NCBI RefSeq assembly: GCF_000377785.1
Contig: NZ_KB898725.1
Location: 307,775-371,774 of the forward strand
Origin: Thioalkalivibrio sp. ALJ24
GTDB taxonomy: Bacteria; Pseudomonadota; Gammaproteobacteria; Ectothiorhodospirales; Ectothiorhodospiraceae
Direction of reading: 5' to 3'
DNA length: 64,000 nt
Part shown: positions 19,546 to 28,826 of the stretch, piece by piece
How the letters are laid out: each line of letters opens with the position of its first letter
Position numbering within the stretch: position 1 is the first letter of the stretch
Translations under genes and position numbers: made by a program
The notes under the pieces: model-generated
Told to the model about the DNA's origin: nothing
The model's database searches: none
The model's input: the letters and a program-made list of their open reading frames with translations, nothing else

Positions 19546-19613
19546 GACCCTCCCTGTCGCGGCTGCGGACGACGCGCGACCCGCGGTCATCCCGATGTTT
19601 CCGGAGCGTACAC

Positions 19614-19646
19614 AAAAAAACCCCCGACCGCGAAAGCGGCCGGGGG
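19614..19646 (-). terminator. Rho-independent terminator of the OmpA-like gene
   Basis: On the minus strand, an 11-bp GC-rich stem with one G-T pair around a TTTC loop is followed by seven T residues. It lies 30 bases after the stop of the OmpA-like gene. Confidence 0.85.
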
Positions 19647-19675
19647 CTCGGGACTCCGGTCCGGAGCGGGGTCGA

Positions 19676-20320
19676 TCAGTCGACCCGACGCTCCACGTCG
19701 GAGGTCACTTCCACGCGACGGTTGGCCTCGCGGCCTTCGCGGGTGTCGTTGTCCGCGGTGGGACGGTCTTCGCCGTGGCCCATGGACTCGATGTCGTCCT
19801 CGCTGATGCCTTCGGAGGCCAGGAACTCGGCCACGCTGTCGGCACGGCGCTCGGACAGGCCCTGGTTGTAGTCGGCCGGTCCGATGGTGCAGGTGTGGCC
19901 TTCGACCAGCACGGAGGTGTAGGAGGCCCCTTCGGCGGTCAGATCGGCGACCAGGTCACGCAGCGCATCGCGGCCTTCGGAACGCAGCTCGGCACTGTCG
20001 AACTCGAACAGCACTTCGGCGCTCAGGGTCGTGGTCTCAAACTCGGGCTCGGGTTCCGGCTCCGGCTCGGGTTCCGGTTCCGGCTCCGGCGCCTCGGCGG
20101 TCTCCTCGATGTAGCCGGCGCACTGCGAATGACGCACGAATTCCGGATCCCAGCTGCCGGTGCGCACGCACTCGCCAGAACCGTCGATGACCACGGCACC
20201 GGAGGAATCGGTGACGTTCGCCGCCGGGTTGGAGGGGGACGCAACGGCCTGACCGGCGGCGCCGAACATGAGCGAGGCCACCGAGGCAGCCAGCAGGTTC
20301 TTGACAAGCTTTTGATTCAT
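19676..20320 (-). CDS. OmpA-family peptidoglycan-binding protein with Pro-Glu linker
   Basis: 214 residues. A signal peptide (to about residue 27, AVA-SPS) is followed by a short domain with two cysteines (ECVRTG and QCAGYIEE), eight PE dipeptides (about 80-95), and an OmpA C-terminal domain. The last carries FEFDSAELR, the family's NxxLSxRRAxSV as YNQGLSERRADSV, and ANRRVEV. There is no beta-barrel domain, so it is probably a periplasmic or surface-anchored cell-wall-binding protein rather than a porin. It is a single-gene unit with its own terminator, downstream of and on the same strand as groEL. Confidence 0.88.
   Translation of the reverse strand: MNQKLVKNLLAASVASLMFGAAGQAVASPSNPAANVTDSSGAVVIDGSGECVRTGSWDPEFVRHSQCAGYIEETAEAPEPEPEPEPEPEPEPEFETTTLSAEVLFEFDSAELRSEGRDALRDLVADLTAEGASYTSVLVEGHTCTIGPADYNQGLSERRADSVAEFLASEGISEDDIESMGHGEDRPTADNDTREGREANRRVEVTSDVERRVD
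20042..20089 (-). repeat. Eight hexanucleotide units encoding (Pro-Glu)8
   Basis: Eight consecutive 6-base units (CTCGGG, TTCCGG and CTCCGG variants read on the plus strand) encode the Pro-Glu linker of the OmpA-like protein. Units differ at synonymous positions, and any unit gain or loss stays in frame. It would therefore vary linker length rather than switch the gene off. Confidence 0.9.
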
Positions 20321-20551
20321 TCTTTGCCTCCTTGGAGAAACAATGACGACAGGTTACGGAAATTCTGGCGGCGTTGCCCGGGCCACCGGATCCGGGCGGA
20401 AGGACGGCTCGGGGCCCGGACCCTCCACATCAGGTTGATAGTGGCACACCATCCACGCTTTTGCACGCCCGAAAGCAAGGATTTTGTATCCATGTCGCAA
20501 CGCTGTGCCTTCAATGACACATGCATGACACATCGTTGCGGGGTCTGCATC

Positions 20552-20576
20552 AAAAAGACCCCGCCGAAGCGGGGTC
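20552..20576 (-). terminator. Rho-independent terminator of groEL
   Basis: On the minus strand, a perfect 8-bp stem (arms 20576-20569 and 20564-20557) with a TTCG loop is followed by five T residues, 34 bases after the groEL stop. A third copy of the left arm lies at 20538-20545 and could pair with the middle arm instead. Confidence 0.85.
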
Positions 20577-20609
20577 CGTCAGACGGGCCGGGCAAGGGCC
20601 GGGTCGGCA

Positions 20610-22304
<1,695 letters not shown>

Positions 22305-22325
22305 CTACGTGACGCGAATGCGGGC

Positions 22326-22616
22326 TCAGCCCTCGATGACGGCCATGATGTCGTCTTCGCGCATCACCAGGACCTCTTCGCCGTCGACCTTGACCTCGGT
22401 GCCGGAGTACTTGCCGAACAGCACCTTGTCGCCGGCCTTGATGTCCAGCGCGCGCTTCTCGCCGTTCTCCAGGATCTTGCCGTTGCCCACGGCCACGACT
22501 TCACCGCGGATCGGCTTTTCGGCCGCCGAATCCGGGATCACGATGCCGCCGGGCGTGGTGCGTTCCTCTTCCATGCGCTTCACAATCACGCGATCGTGCA
22601 AAGGCCGCAGATTCAT
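22326..22616 (-). CDS. groES: Co-chaperonin GroES (10 kDa)
   Basis: 96 residues beginning [14 protein letters not shown]. The mobile-loop region [15 protein letters not shown] and the [10 protein letters not shown] end are typical. It is preceded by a strong AAAGGAG ribosome-binding site and by a promoter with a CIRCE element, so heat-shock control by HrcA is expected. It caps the GroEL ring encoded downstream. Confidence 0.98.
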   Translation of the reverse strand: MNLRPLHDRVIVKRMEEERTTPGGIVIPDSAAEKPIRGEVVAVGNGKILENGEKRALDIKAGDKVLFGKYSGTEVKVDGEEVLVMREDDIMAVIEG

Positions 22617-22677
22617 GGTGGAAACTCCTTTCTAGATGTCGATAACAGGGGTCTGAGGGAACCGGGTGGGTGCCCTG

Positions 22678-22704
22678 TTAGCAGCCACCCGCAACGAGTG
22701 CTAA
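22678..22704 (-). promoter_or_regulatory. CIRCE operator of groES-groEL
   Basis: TTAGCAGCC-N9-GAGTGCTAA: the arm nearest the promoter is a perfect 9/9 match to the CIRCE consensus, and the other arm matches 7 of 9. CIRCE binds the HrcA repressor. It begins at the -10 element and covers the transcription start and early leader, an ideal repression site. Confidence 0.92.
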
Positions 22705-22731
22705 TCATAGGGGCGATCGAACGTGAGTCAA
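22704..22731 (-). promoter_or_regulatory. Sigma-70-type promoter of groES-groEL
   Basis: On the minus strand TTGACT (22731-22726) and TATGAT (22709-22704) are separated by 16 bases. The last base of the -10 is the first base of the CIRCE element. This indicates vegetative transcription under HrcA repression. No clear heat-shock sigma (RpoH) promoter was recognised. Confidence 0.8.
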
Positions 22732-22758
22732 GGGCACCGGGAGCCGCCCGGGACCAAC

Positions 22759-23259
22759 TCAGCGACGCGGGGGATCGTCGTCGGAGTCGTGGTCGAGGGC
22801 GTCGCGTCCGCCGGCGTGCTCGTCGTGCCGGCGGAACTCGCCTTCGATCGGCCCGTCACCGTCACCGCCGGCCCCGCGGAACGGACCGGCGTGCGCCCGC
22901 ACCATGCCGCGCCGCAGGATGCCGGACGCAAGCAACCGGCGCAGTGGCGGCACCAGCAGCACCGCCCCGGCGGCATCGGAGAAGAACCCCGGCACCAGCA
23001 GCAGTACCGCGGCGGCCATCAGCAGCCAGCCCTCCAGCAGTCCGCGCGCGGGCACCTCGCCCTGCGCCAGGCTCTGCTGCAGCCGCCGCCAGTGGTAGAA
23101 GCCCTGGACGCGGAACAGCAACAGCCCGCCCGCCGCGGTCGCCACCACCAGGGCCACGGTGGCCAGGGCACCCACGGCACCCCCGACCCAGGCGAACCCG
23201 AAGATCTCGAGCAGGATCAGGCCAAGAAAGACCAGCAGCGGAAAGAGCGGATTGCGCAT
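22759..23259 (-). CDS. fxsA: FxsA-family inner-membrane protein
   Basis: 166 residues. The start MRNPLFPLLVFLGLILLEIF resembles FxsA. Three to four hydrophobic segments fill residues 5-100, with FRVQGFYHWRRLQQSLAQGE and LLLVPGFFSDAAG, both typical of the family. The C-terminal 50 residues are hydrophilic and rich in Asp, His and Arg. In E. coli FxsA (SuzA) limits F-plasmid exclusion of phage T7; the general role is unknown. An ATG 33 bases upstream is a possible alternative start. It ends just before the groESL promoter, the same fxsA-groESL neighbourhood as E. coli. Confidence 0.85.
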   Translation of the reverse strand: MRNPLFPLLVFLGLILLEIFGFAWVGGAVGALATVALVVATAAGGLLLFRVQGFYHWRRLQQSLAQGEVPARGLLEGWLLMAAAVLLLVPGFFSDAAGAVLLVPPLRRLLASGILRRGMVRAHAGPFRGAGGDGDGPIEGEFRRHDEHAGGRDALDHDSDDDPPRR

Positions 23260-23374
23260 GATACCGGGAGGAAAGTACACGGAGATCGCCATTGGAGCAC
23301 GCCCTGCCCCCGGGTGTCGACGCGGCCCGCACGTTGCCTGGCGCGCCGCACGCGGGTCCCCCTTGCCGCGGCCA

Positions 23375-23405
23375 TGGAATTGAACCAGTCTCCCGCTCGT
23401 CCTAC
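23375..23405 (+). promoter_or_regulatory. Candidate ECF-sigma promoter of the periplasmic thioredoxin gene
   Basis: TGGAATT (23375-23381), 16 bases, CGTCCTAC (23398-23405). GGAAT plus CGTC is a common ECF promoter form. The same elements with the same spacing precede the ECF sigma gene at 52.8 kb, sharing all eight downstream bases. The predicted start lies about 25-30 bases before the ATG at 23437, leaving room for the AGGAGG ribosome site. Confidence 0.55.
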
Positions 23406-23436
23406 GCACAACAAGACGGTCAGCGCAGGAGGCCCC

Positions 23437-23991
23437 ATGACACGCAAGTCCCCCAACCATGGCATTTTTGCAGCCCTGATGCTGGCCCTCGCGTTCCTGC
23501 TGGCCGGTACGGCCGTGGCCCAGGAAGACCCGCGCGATCCGGAGGAGTACTTCTTCCAGCCAACCTTCGGGGATTTCCAGGAAGAGCTGGAGATGGCGCG
23601 CGAAGACGGCAAGAAGGGGATCCTGATCTTCTTCGAGATGGATGACTGCCCGTTCTGTCACCGGATGAAGAACCAGGTCCTGAACCAGCCCGAAGTCCAG
23701 GACTACTATCGCGAACACTTCGCGATCTTCAGCGTGGATATCGAGGGCGATATCGAGATCACCGATTTCGAGGGCGAACCCCGCCGCCAGGCAGACTTCG
23801 CCACGCGCGACTTCCGCGTACGCGCCACCCCGGTATTCCAGTTCTTCGATCTCGATGGCGAACCGATCCACCGCTTCACCGGCGCGACCCGCGACACCGA
23901 GGAGTTCCTGACCCTGGGCAAGTTCGTGGCCGAAGGCCACTTTGAGGAGACCAGCTTCAACCGCTTCCGCCGCGAACAGCGTGGCCGCTGA
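23437..23991 (+). CDS. Periplasmic thioredoxin-fold protein, CPFC active site
   Basis: 184 residues with a signal peptide (cleavage near AVA-QE, residue 28). The thioredoxin fold has a CPFC motif at residues 71-74 (EMDDCPFCHRMK) and the cis-proline region as RATPVFQFFD. This is the SoxW/Thioredoxin_7-like type, probably a thiol reductant kept reduced by DsbD in the periplasm. An AGGAGG site precedes the ATG at 23437, and a candidate ECF promoter sits upstream. It heads a tightly spaced run: TolC-like protein, fusion protein, cutA, dsbD, tlpA. Confidence 0.88.
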   Translation: MTRKSPNHGIFAALMLALAFLLAGTAVAQEDPRDPEEYFFQPTFGDFQEELEMAREDGKKGILIFFEMDDCPFCHRMKNQVLNQPEVQDYYREHFAIFSVDIEGDIEITDFEGEPRRQADFATRDFRVRATPVFQFFDLDGEPIHRFTGATRDTEEFLTLGKFVAEGHFEETSFNRFRREQRGR

Positions 23992-24007
23992 CATACCGGG
24001 GGCAGTC

Positions 24008-25375
24008 ATGGTCTTCTGCCGAACCGCTGCGCGTGCGCGGCGCACGGGCGCCGTGCTCGCCACCTGCATCGCCCTGACCCTCGGACCGACCGGCCCCGCG
24101 TCGGCCGAGGTCATCCCCGATATCGAACCCCTGCCGCAGCCCCTGCGCCTGCAACATGCGATGGAGGCGGTACATGCGATGCACCCCCGCGTGCGGCAGG
24201 TCCGCGCACAGCGCGAGGAAGCCGAGGCCGAACTCGACGCTACCCGGGCCGAGGGCGACCTGCGTATCGACGCCCGCCTCGAGGCACGCTGGATCGAACC
24301 CAACGACCGGGTCGTCGATGACCGCAACAACGACTCGCAGGCCACTCTGGTCGCGCGCAAGCTGCTGAGCGATTTCGGCCATTCGCGGGCCCGCGAGGAC
24401 GCCGGCGCGAGCGCGGTGGAAGCGGCCCGCCAGGAAGAATGGCTGGCCTTCGCCCGCCATCGGCTGGAGGTCCTGGAACGCTATTTCGATGTCGTCCTCG
24501 CGGACCTCGCCTTCGCCCGTGACACCGAGGCCATGGCGGCCGCCTTCGTGACCCTGGAACGACTGGAGGAACGCAACGAACTCGGTCAGGTATCGGACAT
24601 CGACCTGTTCGAGGCCGAGGCCGACTACCAGGAATATTTCACCCAGCGCCAGCGCTCCCTCTATCGCCAGCAGCGCTCGCGCGCGGAACTTGCCGAGGCC
24701 CTGAACCATCGCGGCCGGGCTCCGGCCGACGTGCTCGCGCCACCGCTGCCGCTGGACCTGCCCGAGGCCCCCGACCTGCGCTCGCTGCTGGCGGAGCTGG
24801 AGGCGGAGAGCCCGGCCCTGGCCGCACAACGCTATCGCGTCGAGGCCGCCAGCGGGGAAGTGCAGGCCGCGCGCAGCAAGCGCCGCCCGCGGCTCTACGC
24901 CGAGGCCGAGACCGGTTACTGGAACCGCGACTTCGGCGGCGACCGCAACCCGTTCGCCGCCGGACTGGTCCTGAAAGTGCCGCTGTACGAAGGACGCCGC
25001 AGCGATGCCCGGGTCGGGCGTGCGGTGGCGCAACGCCGCCAGGCGGAGGCCGACCGTGACCAGACCCTGATCGAGGCGCGCAACCGGGTGCGGGAGCTGG
25101 TCCACGAGATCCAGGCCCTGCAGGTCCAGCGCGACGAGGCCCTGTCGCGCATGGACTACCGCGACCTCTACATCAGTCGCGCCCGTTACCTCTACGAGAT
25201 GGAAGACGAGGCGGACCTCGGGGACTCGATGGTGCAGCAGAGCGCCGCTGCATATTTCAACGCTCGCACGGAATTCGAACTGGCGCTGGCCTACGAACGT
25301 CTCGCGCTGCTGACCGGCCGCGAGGACCTCAGTCCTTTCGCGGCCGAAGCCACTGCCTTTGGAGGGACCCCATGA
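24008..25375 (+). CDS. TolC-family outer-membrane efflux protein
   Basis: 455 residues with a signal peptide (to about residue 37, ASA-EV). Two homologous long alpha-helical halves rich in Ala, Glu and Arg are typical of TolC/OEP proteins: LEVLERYFDVVLADLAFARD in the first, RVRELVHEIQALQVQRDEAL in the second. The region DFGHSRAREDA resembles the family's repeat. It would form the outer-membrane duct of a tripartite exporter. The next gene, a membrane-fusion protein, overlaps it (ATGA). No inner-membrane transporter is adjacent, so its pump partner must be encoded elsewhere. Confidence 0.88.
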   Translation: MVFCRTAARARRTGAVLATCIALTLGPTGPASAEVIPDIEPLPQPLRLQHAMEAVHAMHPRVRQVRAQREEAEAELDATRAEGDLRIDARLEARWIEPNDRVVDDRNNDSQATLVARKLLSDFGHSRAREDAGASAVEAARQEEWLAFARHRLEVLERYFDVVLADLAFARDTEAMAAAFVTLERLEERNELGQVSDIDLFEAEADYQEYFTQRQRSLYRQQRSRAELAEALNHRGRAPADVLAPPLPLDLPEAPDLRSLLAELEAESPALAAQRYRVEAASGEVQAARSKRRPRLYAEAETGYWNRDFGGDRNPFAAGLVLKVPLYEGRRSDARVGRAVAQRRQAEADRDQTLIEARNRVRELVHEIQALQVQRDEALSRMDYRDLYISRARYLYEMEDEADLGDSMVQQSAAAYFNARTEFELALAYERLALLTGREDLSPFAAEATAFGGTP

Positions 25376-26178
25376 AGACCCCCGATCACCCCTTCCGGCG
25401 GAACCTCCGCGGGGCCCTGGGTGCGGGCCTGGCCGTGCTGCTGCTGGCGCCCGGTGCCGCCGCCGACACCATCGACGCCGAGCTCGCCTGGAGCGAACGC
25501 TACCGGGTTACGGCCCCGGTGCACGGTCAGGTGCGCGAGATCGAGATCCGTCCCGGTCAGCGGGTCGCAGCCGAAGACCCGCTGTTCCGGCTGGACGATC
25601 GCCGCGCGCGCGCCGAGGTGTCCGCGGCCCGTGCCGAGGTGGAACGGCGCGAGCTGGAGAAATCCGAAACCGCGCGCGAGCTGCGCAAGGCCGAGGACCT
25701 GTACGATCAGACCCTGATCGCCGAACGCGAACTCGAACTGGCTCGCATCGATCACACGGCGGCGGAGTCCCGTCTCACCGAGGCCCGCGCCCGCGCCAGC
25801 CAGGCGCGCGCCACGCTGGACGACACCCGCGTCAAGGCCCCGGGCGACGGACGCGTGCTGCGCCTGGAGGTCAGCCGGAACGAATACGTGAACCCCGGCC
25901 TGGTCGCGCCGGTGCTGACGGTCATCGGGCGTGACGACCCGATGCACGCCCGCGGGCGCGTCGATGCCGAGACCGCCGCCCGCCTGGAACCGGGCGACGC
26001 GGCCCGTGTCATCCTCGACGACGACACCCGGATCGACGGCCGCATCGCCCATGTGGACTGGGAACGCAGCGGCGGGGACGATGACAGCGGCTACCGGGTC
26101 GGGGTCGAATTCGCCCCGCCGGAGGATGCGCGTCTGCGCGCCGGCCAGCCGGCACGCATCGATCTCGAACTGGACTGA
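25372..26178 (+). CDS. Periplasmic membrane-fusion (HlyD-like adaptor) protein
   Basis: 268 residues, a short adaptor. A signal peptide (to about 32) is followed by half of the lipoyl/barrel-sandwich domain (TAPVHGQVREIEIRPGQRVA), a helical hairpin (about 70-145), the returning half (VKAPGDGRVLRLEVSRNEYV), and a beta-barrel domain. It links an inner-membrane pump to TolC. The start overlaps the TolC-like gene's stop by four bases. The missing pump gene and the neighbouring cutA and dsbD leave its substrate open; metal or thiol export is only a guess. Confidence 0.85.
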   Translation: MKTPDHPFRRNLRGALGAGLAVLLLAPGAAADTIDAELAWSERYRVTAPVHGQVREIEIRPGQRVAAEDPLFRLDDRRARAEVSAARAEVERRELEKSETARELRKAEDLYDQTLIAERELELARIDHTAAESRLTEARARASQARATLDDTRVKAPGDGRVLRLEVSRNEYVNPGLVAPVLTVIGRDDPMHARGRVDAETAARLEPGDAARVILDDDTRIDGRIAHVDWERSGGDDDSGYRVGVEFAPPEDARLRAGQPARIDLELD

Positions 26179-26187
26179 GGAGGACCG

Positions 26188-26523
26188 ATGAGCGCACGTG
26201 ATACCGCACCGGCCGCCTGGCTCGTAATCACCACGCTGGACGACGCCGGGGCCGCCGAACAGCTGGCCGGCCGACTGGTGGAAGCCGGCCACGCGGCCTG
26301 TGTACACATGCTGCCGCCCGGCCGCTCGGTCTATCAGTGGCAGGGCCGCATCGAGGTCGACCAGGAGGTCACCCTGCTGATCAAGACCTCGGACGAGGCC
26401 TGGCCCGAACTTCGAGCCGCCCTGCACGATCAACATCCGTACGACACCCCCGAAATCATCGCTCTGCCGATCGAGGACGGGCTGCCCGACTATCTGGACT
26501 GGATTCGCGAATGTACCCGATGA
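26188..26523 (+). CDS. cutA: Divalent-cation tolerance protein CutA
   Basis: 111 residues. CutA1 signatures are visible: the N-terminal beta strand WLVITTLDD, GHAACVHMLPPGRSVYQWQGRIE, LLIKTSDEAWPEL, and HPYDTPEIIALPIEDG. The family forms very stable PII-like trimers. The copper-tolerance role was proposed in E. coli, where cutA lies next to dsbD as here. The stop overlaps the dsbD start. Confidence 0.95.
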   Translation: MSARDTAPAAWLVITTLDDAGAAEQLAGRLVEAGHAACVHMLPPGRSVYQWQGRIEVDQEVTLLIKTSDEAWPELRAALHDQHPYDTPEIIALPIEDGLPDYLDWIRECTR

Positions 26524-28826
26524 ACCTGCGTTACTGGCTCGCCGCCCTGTTCACCGTACTGTTGCTGCTGCCCGGCGTGGCGGCGGCGCAGTTCGGCATG
26601 GACGACGACCTGCTCGACCCCGACGACGCCTTCGCCATCAGCGCCGAGGCGGTGGACGCGTCCACCATCCGCCTGACCTGGGACATTGCGGACGAGTACT
26701 ACATGTACCGCGAGCAGTTCGAGTTCGAACCCGAGAGCGAGGGCCTCGAACTGGGCGAACCCGACATCCCGGACGGCGAGGTCACCGAAGACGAATTCTT
26801 CGGTCGCGTGGAGACCTATCGCGGCGAGGTCAGCATCGAGATCCCGGTCGAGGCCGCCGCCTCCGAGGAGATCGAACTGACCGCCCGTTCCCAGGGCTGC
26901 GCGGACGCGGGGATCTGCTATCCGCCCCACTTCCAGACCGTCTCGATCACCCTGCCCGGTCTGCCGGATGATGCCGAAGCCGAGGCCGAAACCGCGCCGG
27001 CCGAGGAAGGCGCGCTGGACGAACTGGGCCAGATGTCCGGAGACCTCGCCGGGGACGAGGACCTGCTCGATCCCGAGGACGCGTTCGCCGCCTCCGCCGA
27101 GGCGATCAGCCAGAACGCCGTGGTGCTGCGCTTCGACATCGCGGACGAGTACTACCTGTACCGCGACCAGCTGGACGTCCGGATCGCCGAGGGTGAAGGG
27201 ATCGAGCTTGGCAACATCAGCCCGCCGGACGGCGAACTGCACGAGGATGAATTCTTTGGCGAGACCCGGATCTTCCGCGACCAAGTGGAGATCCTGGTGC
27301 CGGTACAGCGCGATGAGGACGACGTGTCCGACATCGTGCTGGCGGTGGACTACCAGGGATGCGCGGACGCCGGCATCTGCTATCCGCCGCTGACCCAGGA
27401 GGTTGCGGTCAGTTTTGACGCCGACCTGGCCGAGGAAGCCGACCCGGCGGCCCTCCCGGACGAGGGCGAGGCCGCCCCGGAGGACGAGGAAGCCGCGGCA
27501 CCGCCGGCCTCGGAACAGGACCGCATCGCGGCCCAGCTCGCCGACGGCCGGGTGTGGCTGGTAGCCCTGGCGTTCTTCGGCTTCGGCCTGCTGCTGACCT
27601 TCACGCCCTGCGTGTTTCCGATGATCCCGATCCTGTCCAACATCATTCTGGGTCAGAAGGAGATGAACACCCGCAAGGCGTTCTTCATCTCGCTGGTGTT
27701 CGTGCTCGCGATGGCGCTCACCTACACCATTGCCGGGGTCCTGGCGGGCATGGCCGGCGCCAACCTGCAGGCCGCGTTCCAGAACCCGTGGATCATCGGC
27801 ACCTTCGTCGCCATCTTCGTCGCGCTGGCGATGTCGATGTTCGGCTTCTACGACCTGCAGATGCCCGCCGGCGTGCAGAGCAAGCTGTCGAACATCAGCA
27901 ACCGGCAGGAAGGTGGCACCTACATGGGGGCCGGCATCATGGGCTTCCTCTCGGCCCTGATCGTCGGGCCCTGCGTGACCGCACCGCTGCTGGGGGCCCT
28001 GCTCTACATCAGCCAGACCGGCGATGCCGTGCTGGGCGGGATCGCGCTGTTCTCCCTGAGCATGGGCATGGGCGCCCCGCTGCTGGTGATCGGCACCTCC
28101 GCCGGGCGCCTGCTGCCCAAGGCCGGACCGTGGATGGATGCGATCAAGGCGGTGTTTGGCGTCGGCCTGCTGGCCATGGGCATCTGGCTGCTCGAACGGG
28201 TGATCCCGGGCGAAGTGGCGATGTTCCTGTGGGCCGCCCTGTTCATCGTGGTCGCGGTGTACATGGGCGCACTGCAGACGCTCCCCGAAGGCAAGTCCGG
28301 CTGGTACAGCCTGTGGAAGGGCCTCGGCCTGGTAATCCTGGTCTACGGCATCCTGCTGATGCTGGGGGCGGCCACCGGCGGCAAGGACATGACCCGGCCG
28401 CTGGCCACCCTCAGCCAGCCGGCGGCCACCACCGCGGATGGCGGCCCGACCGAGATGGAGTTCACCTACATCGACAGCCTGGAGGACCTCGAACGTGAGG
28501 TGGAGGAGGCTGCCTCGCGCGGCGAACCGGTGTTCCTCGACTTCTACGCTGACTGGTGCGTGGACTGCGTGCGCCTGGACCGCACCACCTTCCAGGACCC
28601 GCAGGTTATTCAGGCCACCGCCGATGTCCATCTGCTGAAGGCGGATGTCACCGACAACACCTCGGAGCACCGCGAACTGATGCAGCACTTCGAGCTGTTC
28701 GGTCCGCCGGCGATGGTGTTCTACGACCGTGACGGCGAACTGCTGCCGGAATACCGCCGGGTCGGGTACATGAACGCCAACGCCTTCCTGGAACATCTGG
28801 ACAACGCCCTGGGGGTAAGCCCATGA
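26520..28826 (+). CDS. dsbD: Thiol:disulfide interchange protein DsbD with duplicated N-terminal domain
   Basis: About 768 residues, well above the ~565 of E. coli DsbD. After a signal peptide come two tandem copies of the periplasmic alpha domain (about 20-150 and 170-310), each with CADAGICYPP carrying the redox cysteine pair (near 127 and 281). The membrane beta domain follows, with redox cysteines in FTPCVFP and GPCVTAP. A C-terminal thioredoxin-like gamma domain has CVDC (near 680). DsbD passes electrons from cytoplasmic thioredoxin to periplasmic partners. ATG 26520 overlaps the cutA stop; ATG 26511 in frame is an alternative. Confidence 0.95.
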   Translation: MNLRYWLAALFTVLLLLPGVAAAQFGMDDDLLDPDDAFAISAEAVDASTIRLTWDIADEYYMYREQFEFEPESEGLELGEPDIPDGEVTEDEFFGRVETYRGEVSIEIPVEAAASEEIELTARSQGCADAGICYPPHFQTVSITLPGLPDDAEAEAETAPAEEGALDELGQMSGDLAGDEDLLDPEDAFAASAEAISQNAVVLRFDIADEYYLYRDQLDVRIAEGEGIELGNISPPDGELHEDEFFGETRIFRDQVEILVPVQRDEDDVSDIVLAVDYQGCADAGICYPPLTQEVAVSFDADLAEEADPAALPDEGEAAPEDEEAAAPPASEQDRIAAQLADGRVWLVALAFFGFGLLLTFTPCVFPMIPILSNIILGQKEMNTRKAFFISLVFVLAMALTYTIAGVLAGMAGANLQAAFQNPWIIGTFVAIFVALAMSMFGFYDLQMPAGVQSKLSNISNRQEGGTYMGAGIMGFLSALIVGPCVTAPLLGALLYISQTGDAVLGGIALFSLSMGMGAPLLVIGTSAGRLLPKAGPWMDAIKAVFGVGLLAMGIWLLERVIPGEVAMFLWAALFIVVAVYMGALQTLPEGKSGWYSLWKGLGLVILVYGILLMLGAATGGKDMTRPLATLSQPAATTADGGPTEMEFTYIDSLEDLEREVEEAASRGEPVFLDFYADWCVDCVRLDRTTFQDPQVIQATADVHLLKADVTDNTSEHRELMQHFELFGPPAMVFYDRDGELLPEYRRVGYMNANAFLEHLDNALGVSP

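Noticed and set aside
20042-20089. Hexamer repeat as an on/off phase-variation switch
   Set aside because: Units are six bases, so changes keep the frame; and the units are imperfect, which lowers slippage.
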